Shown: positions 13,652 to 23,898 of the stretch, piece after piece
Layout of the letters: each line of letters starts with the position of its first letter
Numbering within the stretch: position 1 is the first letter of the stretch
Assembly (NCBI GenBank): GCA_037176905.1
Contig: JBBBWG010012446.1
Location: forward strand, 1 to 47,230
DNA from: Azolla pinnata
Taxonomy: Eukaryota > Streptophyta > Polypodiopsida > Salviniales > Salviniaceae
Direction of reading: 5' to 3'
Length of the DNA: 47,230 nt
Position numbers and translations under genes: made by a program
Notes under the pieces: generated by a model
Told to the model about the DNA's origin: nothing
Seen by the model: the letters and a program-made list of their open reading frames with translations, nothing else
The model's database searches: none

Positions 13652-13822
13652 AGAAAAGAACGAGAGAAAGAAGAACTGAGAAACTTGAGAGAGAAAAGGA
13701 GGAGAGAAGATATTCTTGGTGGTGGTGGATTTTTTAACGCCCCCAGACTCTCTGCATACGCCCGATGGTATCGAGATGATCCTCGACCTAGCGCTCTGAT
13801 TTCATCGTCCCTGATGATCAGT

Positions 13823-14131
13823 CTAGGGTTTAGGGTTTAGGGTTAAGATTTAGGAGGGTTTAGGGTTTAGGGTTTAGGGTTTAGGGTTAAGATTTAGAAG
13901 GGTTTAGTGTTTAGGGTTTTGGGTTAAGATTTAGGAGGGTTTAGGGTTAAGATTTAGGAGGGTTTTGGGTTAAGATTTAGGAGGGTTTTGGGTTAAGATT
14001 TAGGAGGGTTTTGGGTTAAGATTTAGGAGGGTTTGGGGTTAAGATTTAGGAGGGTTTGGGGTTAAGATTTAGGAGGGTTTTGGGTTAAGATTTAGGAGGG
14101 TTTAGTGTTTAGGGTTTAGGGTTTGATGTTT
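13823..14131 (+). repeat. Interstitial telomeric repeat, degenerate (unit 1)
   Basis: Perfect and near-perfect TTTAGGG units are mixed with a longer derived unit, gggttaagatttaggaggg, repeated about nine times. TTTAGGG is the usual plant telomere repeat. This tract is internal to the window, with genes on both sides. Confidence 0.92.
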
Positions 14132-14348
14132 GGATTAAAACCACTTGATTATAATACAAGAGGTTAAGTGTTTGGAACTTTACAAAGAAAGAACGAGAGA
14201 AACAAAGAAAAGGAAGAGAGAAGACATTCTTGGTGGTGGTGGTGGAATTTTTTAACGTTCCCCAGACTCTCCGCATACGCACGATGTCTGTGCGTTGTAT
14301 CGAGATTATCCTCGACCTGGCGATCTGATTTCATCACCCCTGATGATC

Positions 14349-14511
14349 GGTTTAGGGATTAGGGTTTAGGGTTAAGATTTAGGAGGGTTTAGGGGTTAGG
14401 TCTTAGGGTTAAGATTTAGGAGGGTTTAGGGGTTAGGGTTTAGGGTTAAGATTTAGCAAGGTTTAGTGTTTAGGGTTTAGGGTTAAGATTTAGGAGGTTT
14501 AGGGTTTGATG
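14349..14511 (+). repeat. Interstitial telomeric repeat, degenerate (unit 2)
   Basis: A shorter array of the same TTTAGGG and gttaagatttaggagg units as the tract at 13823-14131, in the same orientation, belonging to the second segmental unit. Confidence 0.9.
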
Positions 14512-14565
14512 TTTGGATTAAACCACTTGATTATATTACAAGAGGTAGAGTGTTTGGAACTGGAC

Positions 14566-15627
14566 GTAACATTTACTCAATATTTATGGGCTTCATTGTA
14601 GCCTATCGATTCTTCTTTCAATTCTATAATACCTTTGAGCCTGATATAGTTTCTCATTGCATCCAAACTTGAAGTACTTATGAAAAGATTTTTGTGCCAT
14701 CAAACACAAGCTTATCATTAACAATTCATCTCCTAAAACCGAACAATCTCTTCGGTTTCAATTTGGATATTTCTCCTTCGCATTTTCTTCACGTCTATCT
14801 CTCCATCATGATTCCATCGCCAACTTTCAGCAGAATTTACACACCTTTTCCTCATTGATCATGATGAAGTGTTTGCCATTGGCAAGAAGCTTCACAATGT
14901 CAACCCTTGCCCTTGCAAATAAAATGAATTCCCATTGACCTTAATTTGCCCAAGCATCAACAAACTAATAATCAAAGGCTAGATTTAATAATCGAAGGCA
15001 TTCAGCGACCGGTCTTTATTTCCATATGATGCGATTAGCGACATTGAGTTGATTTGTGTATGACTCAAAATATTGAGGGATTACTTAAAGAAAACCAGCG
15101 CATTGCATACATAGTAAGCATCCGATTAATTTGTCACTCTTTTAACATCCTTGATTTTTGCTTATTTCCCCAAATATCTTCAAGTTTTTGTTATTTCTTC
15201 CATACCCATAGTTCTGGGAATGAACCAGCCATTTGTTGCTCCCACAACCATGTTTGTCTGAGATTATGTTTGAGAATATAGTTAGACAATCTTCCCTATC
15301 TGTTAATGTTTCTCAAACCAGCTACTCATCATCTAGATACATATTTCAAAGTTCTCACCGGAAGAGGTGCTATACATCTTTTGCATCGTCGAACAGCAGG
15401 TCTTTCTACCATCAAGCCAAACTGTCAAGCTGTGTCGATCAATATAATGGATGAGACCTGATGCTCACAATTCCATAATACAAACTCAAGGTTAAAGAAT
15501 CAGAATGTCTAGATTTACATTAGCCTTTGAACAAGAAACTAGCTCAACCCACTAAACCAGTACTTCCGAAAAAACATTAGCGATCTCTTGCTACCAATTC
15601 CGATAAATCTAGGTGTGTTCCGAGTCG
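14566..15627. other. Intergenic, no gene recognised
   Basis: AT-rich sequence between the telomeric block and the SFT2 stop codon. The right-hand end should include the SFT2 3' UTR. The open frame at 15054-15281 is short and resembles nothing I know. Confidence 0.5.
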
Positions 15628-18600
15628 CTAAATTTCTACTTCCATACAACGAGTCAAGCATCTCCTCGCAGCCGTCCTTGCAAAAGGAATGTAGCTTAGG
15701 GAATACCTGGTGAAAATTAAAGAGTGTGCCCCAAAAACATAGTTAAATAAAAGTACACATAGGCAGAAATGAGTTCCATATATTTCATATTTGCATGAAA
15801 GCCAAATAAGCTTACCAAATGAGTGAAAGAAACTCCACAACAACAGCCAGAAGAGTAAGAATAAAAATTCGGACCTGCAATATACTCCAAAACATTGGAA
15901 ACAAAGAGAAATCATTCATATGTTTCAGACCCATATACAAAAAGGTGAATAGTCAGCCTTATCAGTTGCATATTGAGTGCTTGGCTCTGTGAAACTTTCG
16001 ATTCCTAGAGTATAAATCACATCTAACCTACATGCTATGCAGTGGATCATATACATTTTCTGGAAGCAGAAACAAAATTGCAGCCTTCATATGCAAACTT
16101 GAATTGTCAAAATAAATTTCACCTTGGTGACTCTGCTACAAGGGTCACAGTGTCAAAATGAACGTTCAAGTGCGGATCTAAGTTACCCTCCCCTATCTCG
16201 CGAGACAAAACATGTCTCTATGAACGCTGATTTTGTTGTCATTTCTTATGGCAGTTAATTCATATACCACACACCATAAAATACACAAAAATCATGTTCG
16301 GCTCCGATTCCCTCTACAAATTCGTGTCAAACCCTTGTATGAAAGGGGAATTGCTGGAACTCAACAGTCAGCCACACAGCGGTGAATCCACTCCCAGCCT
16401 TTCCCATAGAAACATAGATGCCTGAGCTAAAGTTAGTGATCACCTACTTTTCAGGGAGAGTTTATTGTTATACTCAGCCTCAAGATGACTACTGTTAGAG
16501 AAAAACATGAGATTCCGTTGCCCATCTTGAGTGGGTATTGATGTCACTGCATAGAAATTTGAGGGATTAGATTTAGGGTAGTGTGGGCTTCAACACGTTG
16601 TTCAATCCAGAATTTTTAAGGGAAAGAAATTGGCCCTTGATTCTCTACACACCTGAAAGCATCATGCTAAAGACAAGGCCAAATGAAGAGCAACTCCATT
16701 TTCTTGGATTACCAAATCAATGACATCGGGAACGAGATCATATGAGACATCAACATGCTTTCTCCTTGAATGAAAGACAGGGTTCTTATCTAATCAGATG
16801 CCATTTCGACGGCCAGAATGTATAGCTGGAATTCGCATTGAAAGTCCAAAATCGCCCCATAGACAGGCTAACAAAATAACTTTCTGAGAAACTTTTGAAG
16901 GTGGAATGTATTCAGGCTCCAATGCCGACAATATTTGTCCAAGGCTATGCAGTGACTGTATTATATTGGGCATCTTCAAAACAGTCTCCATCAGGATACT
17001 TAACGACTCATGTTAGCTTTATTGTGCAAATGCACTACATACAACAAATTGCGAGTTTTCATGTAGCAAAAGAGTGACACTTACATAAAGTGCAGATACA
17101 AGAGCAAAGATGAGGCTGCACAGATAGATAACTGTTGCCACTACTCGCACAGGATCAAACATCATCTTCAATTGCTGCATTGGTCCAATCAGGAAACAGG
17201 TGCTGTTTACAACAACAACAGTTAAAAGAAAACTGTTTAAATAAATACAGTGTATGCCAGCACATGACATTACCTTCCACACAAAAAGCTCGAACATCAA
17301 GTATAAAACAAGCATCCTTTGTATCACTCCAGTGAACACATGGTGTGTGGATTTCTGACACACCTGCCTAACGAAAGCAGATTTCCAATCGAGAATGTGA
17401 CTGCAAACTTTGCTGGATGCAGAAAAACAATCAACGACTGCAAGAACATAGAATCTGGTGTAAGCACAACCGTTTTAAATGTGAATTTTGCACAATGATG
17501 AATTTTGAAGCAAACGAAGCCCAGAAGAACTCATTACGCCTACACTCATAACTGATGGAAAGAAATTTATGTGATTGTATAGAAAAATGAGAAATTCAGA
17601 GCACGTATGGTCTATTAGAACTCTAACTTGTCCTCAGAGTTCCAGGTATTCAGGTTATTGTCCAAATAATAGCATCACAAGAAAAACTACTTACCAATAT
17701 TGAGCAAAAGAAGCCAAGGATAAAACATGCTGCAAAGCCTTGTAATCGCTGTACATGATAGCATAAGATGTTAGAGATTAACAATAAAATATTAGTAAAA
17801 ATTAAATTACACCATAGGTACTCCCTCCCATAATAATGCTTCTTTTCAATCAGCTTTCTTTCATCACAGAGGATAGATATCAATAAAACGAGGTATAGCA
17901 TTGAGAATGCAAAGCTTAATCCTGGAGTGAAAAGCCGACCCAAAAAGCAGATGCTAAATAGAGTCATAACTCCTATTTTAGCTGCTAGTAAAAAGAAACC
18001 CAGTGACTTAATTATCCTCGGGATGAGTATTCCTCAGCTATTGATAGGAGCAAAGGCTACATATCATGCATATCCTTAAGCATTTGTGTTCTATACGCCA
18101 TTATGATTTTGACTATAATGCATAATTAATATCAAAGGATTATATTTAATCATTGCTCGTTTGAAGAAAACCTCAAATAAGAAGGTAATGCCCCAATTAG
18201 TTGTGCTTGTTGAAACCCATTAAGCGTTACTTTACCAAGGGATTCAGGCAGATATATTATGACGAAACATGTCCTCAATAGTGTGATTCGCTTGGTCAAT
18301 ATGTCCAACAAACTAAGGATGGAGTTTGTGGAGCTCATAATTTTGATAATTCCTAGGTGCTTAAAGACTTGCATCTACAACTTTCCAGCAAGCTTTCAAA
18401 TCTCTATAGCTCGTGATACACATCAATAATCTGTAAAATCGGAATTACTTGCAAGCATCAACAAGTATAGGGTGAATATTGTAGTCTTTACTGGGAACAA
18501 TCTCGCCAATTTTAACAGGCCAAAAGAAATGAGTAGAGATAAGACTAAGTGTGCAACATATTCAGGGTGTCATATTAAGAGTGTAAATGCATTTTTAAAG

Positions 18601-19517
18601 GATGTAATGCTATAATCATTTTGGCTAGATTCAACTTTTACCCAATATAAAAATAGACATCAATGTATTTTCCTCAATAGCTAATAAGGTTAAGCATGTT
18701 CATTTCATATTAAAGAGGTAAGCATCCAGTAAAACTTGAATCTAAGGTACCAGAGTGTGATTGTGACTCGGCAGTCAAATAATTTACATCATATGAGATG
18801 AACAGCTGTCCAAGCTTGAATTCCAGAACTAAAGTTAGACTAATTTTGCGGTATTAGAGAAAGGCAGACTCTACGCTATTAAAAGACACAATGTACGATC
18901 TTATTAGAATTCAGTGAGAAATCCTTGAGATCTGAAACCTGTGAGAACAAATTCTAGAAGTCAAAAACTCGAGCTAAGATATCTAATTAGACTTCACGAG
19001 AACTCATATAAAGATCGGATCTTTTGCTGCACTAAAATTCAGTTCCAGTACACTAAATCAACCATCCCAGGATTTGTTTTTTTTACTGCAAGTTCGTTTC
19101 TTCAGCCACATTCCATGGGTAGTACTACTACGCTATTGGCAATTACTCCAACAGCATCTCACAGATACTTAAACGATTTTTCTCTCGTGTTTTCCTGAGA
19201 TTATCTTCTCTCCTCGATATTCAATAATCCTCAAGCCGAGAACAGCAACAAGGGAGTGGACAGCGAGAAATAGAGAGATGCATATGTGCAGGAAAGAAAA
19301 CACTAAAATGGTTGATTGGTTTCCGAGGGAGTAAAGCAAAAGCACACAGAAGAAGCGAGTAGCAAAGCAAAACCTGAGTGCGGGAGAGAGTGCAGGATTG
19401 GTTGAATTCATCCATGAAGCTCAGATCTTGCTCCTGCTCGAGGACGAGCTCATCCTCGGCACTCTCCATGCCGATCAAAGCCCGGAATCGTCCAAGAGCA
19501 CCATTGATCCGATCCAT
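15628..19517 (-). CDS. SFT2: SFT2-like vesicle transport membrane protein
   Basis: Small tetraspanning Golgi protein of the SFT2 family, implicated in retrograde endosome-to-Golgi vesicle fusion. Exons: 19374-19517, 17695-17748, 17364-17437, 17085-17202, 15816-15874, 15628-15706. They total 528 nt, 175 aa, the normal family length. An acidic cytosolic N terminus (residues 1-48, with SFMDEFNQSCTLSRTQ) is followed by four hydrophobic segments. Family landmarks are RLQGFAACFILG, LHPAKFAVTF, STCFLIGPMQQLKMMFDP and, near the end, IWYSLSYIPFARTA. All introns are GT-AG and phases join cleanly. Intron 1 is 1.6 kb and intron 5 is 1.2 kb, and neither contains a recognisable gene. A 118-bp minisatellite begins only about 80 bp upstream of the start codon. 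Confidence 0.95.
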
Positions 19518-19596
19518 CAGCAGCTCGATCCGCACCACAGAGAGAGAACGCGCAGAAGCAGAAAACCGGAAAAGGAAGAAGATGAATCTCTCTTCT

Positions 19597-20906
19597 CGTC
19601 TCTTGTTAATTATTATGAAATTAAGTGTTTTCATTAAGCACACGTTTGCTAAACTAATCACTCGTTAATTAAACACTCTTGTTTATCTACTTCAAGCTTC
19701 TCCATTAAGTGCTCATTAATCCTCCTTGTTAACTATGAAATTAAGTGTTTTCATTAAGCGCACATTTGCTAAACTAATCACTCATCAAACACTTTGGTTT
19801 TATGTGTTTCAAGATTCTTCATTAAGTGCTCACTAATCCTCCTTGTTAACTATGAAATTAAGTGTTTTCATTAAGCGCACATTTGCTTAACTAATCACTC
19901 ATCAAACACGTTGGTTTTATGCGTTTCAAGATTCTTCATTAAGTGCTCACTAATCCTCCTTGTTAACCAAGAAATTAAGTGTTTTCATTAAGCACACGTT
20001 TGCTAAACTAATCACCCATTAATTAAACACTCTTGTTTATCTACTTCAAGCTTCTCCATTAAGTGCTCACTAATCCTCCTTGTTAACTATGAAATTAAGT
20101 GTTTTACATTAAGCACACGTTTGCTAAACTAATCACTCATTAAAACACTCTTGTTTATGTATTTCAAGGTTCTCCTTTGAGTGCTCACTAATCCTCCTTG
20201 TTAACTATGAAATTAAGTGTTTTCATTAACCGCACATTTGCTAAACTAATCACTCATCAAACACTTTGGTTTTATGTATTTCAAGATTCTTCATTGAGTG
20301 CTCACTAATCCTCCTTGTTAACTAAGAAATTAAGTGTTTTCATTAAGCACGCGTTTGCTAAACTAATCACTCATTAAACACTCCTGTTTGTGTATTTCAA
20401 GGTTCTCCTTTGAGTGCTCACTAACCCTCCTTGTTAACTATGAAATTAAGTGTTTTCATTAAGCACGCGTTTGCTATACTAATCACTCATTAATTAAACA
20501 CTCTTGTTTATGTATTTCAAGATTCTCCATTAAGTGCTCACTAATGCTCCTTGCTAACTGAGAAATTGAGTGTTCTCATTAAGCACACGTTTGCTAAACT
20601 AATCACTCATTAAAACACTCTAGTTTATGTATTTCAAGATTCTCCATTAAGTGCTCAATAATCCTCCTTGTTAACTATGAAATCAAGTGTTTTCATTGAG
20701 CACACATTTGCTAAACTAATCACTCATTAAAACACCCTTGTTTGTGTATTTTTCAAGATTCTCCTCTTTAATTGCTCACTACTCCTCCTTGTTAACTATG
20801 GAATCAAGTGTTTTCATTAAGCACACATTTGCAAAACTAATCGCTCATTAAACACTCGGTTTATGTACAAGAGATTTTCCATTGCGTATTCATTGATCCT
20901 CCTTTC
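19597..20906. repeat. 118-bp minisatellite, 11 copies
   Basis: The core gaaattaagtgttttcatta recurs at about 19617, 19737, 19854, 19971, 20091, 20209, 20326, 20442, 20562, 20679 and 20801, so the period is 116-121 bp. Each unit also contains gctaaactaatcactcat, a variable aaacactcttgtttatgta part and attaagtgctcactaatcct. Copies differ by a few substitutions and small indels; the rightmost is most degenerate. The array lies in the SFT2 promoter region. Confidence 0.96.
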
Positions 20907-21760
20907 GAACACCGTGCTACGTATTTCGGCAACTTTTCCCGAATCGCAAATCTGACACCAGAGACAAGTTCGAAACACATAACTGTGCCAACACGATCGA
21001 GGCCTCAGTGTACACCAGACTATGCGTTTAAAAAGCCAGCTTAGTAGCTCTACTTTGCAAGGATGATCGATTCGTTTCGAAAGAATGAGCTCGGCTCTTG
21101 GTTTAGCTGGAAGCTAGTTTTCGAAGAGATTCGTTCGGGTCATAATCAATCACAAGTGAAGCGCATGGAAGCCGTTATTAAGACTTTAAATACTGTGCTC
21201 TGGTGATCCAATCAAACGAGGCTCGCAATTATCTCCTGAAGGAGAGAAAATCGTACTGATTCGAGCCAGAATATGTACACCCTACGAAGGCATCTGTCTG
21301 TCTGCATATATACACACAGCAAACTTACAGATAACTTTTAATCCTCGCCTTACAAACTTACCAACCATTTTGTCGCCATTTACCAATTCCCGAGCAAAGA
21401 AAATCGCTCGTTGAGGTGCACGCTAAAACAATTGTTCCGATGTCGAATCGGAACCGTGTGAAGATGCTCGATCAGCACCGTGCCAGCGAGCTTCATCGAA
21501 ATATATAGATCACCCGCAGAATCTTGTACGTTACGAAGAGGGACACGTCGATCCATAGCATTTCTGAAAGATCGCCCAACACTCCAGAAAGCCGTGCTCC
21601 CGATAAAAGCTCTGGCGTAAAATCTGACACTCGACGCTTTTCCAGTTCGCCGTCGCACACTGCGTGAAAAGAGAGAGCTCTGAAACAAGACAACAGCTGC
21701 ACGATTCCAGTTTCTGCGTGTTAGTTAGTACATCTGCGATGCAAAAAAGATTCGGTCCGA
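20907..21760. other. Intergenic, no gene recognised
   Basis: Unique-looking sequence between the 118-bp minisatellite and the telomeric tracts. The open frames on the minus strand (about 21380-21702) have no family features. No transposon ends were seen. Confidence 0.5.
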
Positions 21761-22067
21761 GAACTCGCCTCCGATTCTCGTCTGCCCTAAACAGTGAACC
21801 CTAACCCTAAACTCTGATGATGTCCAAGAACTTGCCTCCGATTCTCGTCTGCCCTAAACCCTGACCCAAACTGTAATGTGGATCGAGATCGAGCCGCTTC
21901 AAAGGTGTCGAGGAAGTTTAGCAGATCGAAGCAAACAGAACGTGCTCTCCGGTCTTATATGCATGTAATAAGGTACATTTTAAATGCATGCATGCCAATT
22001 CCAAGCACCCGCTTTCTAATTTCTCGTGTGCCCTAAACCCTAAACCCTAAACCCTAACCCTAAACTC
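21761..22067 (-). repeat. Short telomeric tracts and a direct repeat
   Basis: The block gaacttgcctccgattctcg..gccctaaac occurs at 21761-21792 and 21828-21859. Telomere-type CCCTAAA/CCCTAA units occur at 21798-21812, 21850-21870 and, longest, 22031-22067. Each is followed by actctgatg or a similar sequence, suggesting one duplicated module. Orientation is opposite to the arrays at 13.8-14.5 kb. Confidence 0.85.
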
Positions 22068-22130
22068 TGATGCGCAGAAGCATGCGGGAACCGAGATCGA
22101 GCTGATTCAGAGGCGCCGCGGCAGTTTAGC

Positions 22131-22551
22131 AGCAGCAGAACTTGCTCTTCAAAGCTGAACCGACTGACTGACTTCAGAACTTGCTCTCCAGAGCTGAACC
22201 AACCGACTGACTTCAGAACTTGCTCTCCAGAGTTGAACCGACTGACTGACTTCAGAACTTGCTCTCCAGAGCTGAACTGATTGACTTGACTTCAAAACTT
22301 GCTCTCCAGAACTCAACTGACTGACTGAATTCAGAACTTGCTCTCCAGAACTGAACTGAACTGAATTGAACTGATTGGCTGACTTCAGAACTTGCTCTCC
22401 AGAACTGAACTAAACTGATTGGCTGACTTCAGAACTTGCTCTCCAGAACTGAACTGAACTGACTGACTTGACTTCAGAACTTGCTCTCCAAAACTGAACT
22501 GAGCCGATTGGCTGACTTCAGAACTTGCTCTCCAGAACTGAACTGACTCAC
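22131..22551. repeat. About 40-bp minisatellite, 10 copies
   Basis: The motif cagaacttgctctccaga followed by ctgaactgactgactt recurs at about 22134, 22175, 22214, 22253, 22293, 22332, 22386, 22430, 22474 and 22519. The period varies from 39 to 54 bp because of internal ctgaa/ctga slippage. It sits just upstream of the presumed importin promoter. Confidence 0.94.
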
Positions 22552-22739
22552 CGGCAATGTATGTATGCATGTTATGTCCTGAGGTATATTTATATGCTTA
22601 GCAAGAAATCCATCTATCCTTCCCAATCTTATCTATCAATCTTAGTTAGATACAGATATTTATATTTGTGTTTTTGTTTATATATAGCTCTAGCCATGCC
22701 CCATTGATAGGAAGAGAACTGAGGAAAAAAATAAAGGGA

Positions 22740-22965
22740 AAAAAAAGGAAGAAAAGAAAAGAAAAGAGAGAGAGAGAGAGAGAGAGTGTGTGTGTAAATG
22801 AGCCCTTAATTGGAGGACATCCCAGACCCTGCAGAACAATATGTTCTTCTTCTTCTTCTTCTTCTTCTTCTTCGTCTTCGGTTTCTGCTCCGCTCGTTCC
22901 TGCTCATCGAATCGATCTCCATCGAGCAGCTGCGTTCTTCCACATTGGATTCCTGCTGCTCAGAG
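22740..22965 (+). promoter_or_regulatory. Presumed importin 5' UTR exon with GA and CTT tracts
   Basis: The sequence carries (AG)n at 22764-22786, (TG)n at 22787-22795 and (CTT)n at 22844-22873, typical of plant core promoters and 5' UTRs. A donor at 22965 (CAGAG|gtattt) can pair with the acceptor ttgcttcag at 23886, giving a 921-nt 5' UTR intron just ahead of the start codon at 23899. The transcription start is not known. Upstream ATGs at 22798 and 22841 fall in this exon. Confidence 0.55.
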
Positions 22966-23898
22966 GTATTTGATCTTGATCTTCTCCTTCTCCTTGTCCT
23001 TCTTCTTCTTCTTCTTTAATTCTTCTTCTTCTTCTTCCATTCATTGTCGCTTGTTTGTTTTCATAAACCCCCAAACCCTCTCCTTGCTCCTCCGTTCCCC
23101 CCCGTTTCTGATCCCTCCTTTCTCTGCACGTGTCAGTTCGTTATTTTGTTCCCGTCTCTGCTTGCATCCGTGGAAAAAATTGTGCCGCTTCCGTATTGTT
23201 TGCTTTGTAGGATCTTTGGATCCCAATCTGAGATTGCGCCGCTTCTTGTTGCCTTCCTTCCATCCACTTCCATCCCTCGGATTCTTTCATTCTTCTTCGC
23301 TTTTTCAGTTGTTCACATTTGGTTTGGCCCTTCGACCTGCTCAACTCGGTTTGGTTTTCTCCGTTCCGTGCTGTGTTTGTCGTAGAATGCAGTGCATATG
23401 GTCTTGATTTGTAAATGACGTGCAGCGAAGAAGAAGAAAGTTATCTTTTGTTATCGTTATGCTGACAATTCAAAACAATCGGAGAATAACCATACGTACT
23501 TATTTCCTGCATTATATGTTGCGCTAAAATGGAAACCTGTGTGCCTCTGTGTTTAGCATTTCAAAGGGAAAATTTTTAATGTAACTAACATTTTGAAAGC
23601 TTGGATTTCATTTAGTAGCTTGCAAGGAGAACTCACTAAATTGTTGCGTATCATTTGATGTGGATTTGAAACAGATTGTAATCCCTCGGTTTTTGAGCAA
23701 AACAAGCAGGCGTCAGAATTGTACACTACATTCTATAAAGAGATCATAGAATTCGCTTCAATCAAGATTCAATTGTCTTACGAAAAACACCTGTTTTTGT
23801 GAAAGAAATACAATCCAAAATCAAACCTTTGTGTGCTCCAATTCCATATTGAACGCTTGTATAAGGAGGTTATATATTTGCTTCAGAAAAGGATCAAG

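Larger units (their letters stand above)
13652..14565. repeat. Tandem segmental repeat containing telomeric arrays
   Basis: Two units follow each other, about 13652-14184 and 14185-14565. Each has the same order: a GA-rich head ending ttcttggtggtggtgg, a segment ttttttaacg...cccagactct..gcatacgc, a block ending ctgatgatc, a telomere-like array, and a tail gatgtttggattaaa..ccacttgattata. A further head copy precedes the gap at 13475-13551. The units differ by substitutions and array length, so they are genuine diverged copies. Confidence 0.9.

Noticed and set aside
13304..13840. Plus-strand frame across the assembly gap
   Set aside because: It reads through 100 unknown bases and a duplicated GA-rich segment, so its continuity is an artefact.
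22841..23407. Phe/Ser-rich plus-strand frame of 188 codons
   Set aside because: It arises from CTT-rich 5' UTR and intron sequence ahead of importin, with no domain. Only its first part is mentioned as a possible uORF.
23833..23898. N-terminal extension of importin (22 codons) in frame
   Set aside because: It ends at a good acceptor (ttgcttcag at 23886) with AT-rich intron-like sequence before it, and relatives start at the position matching 23899.
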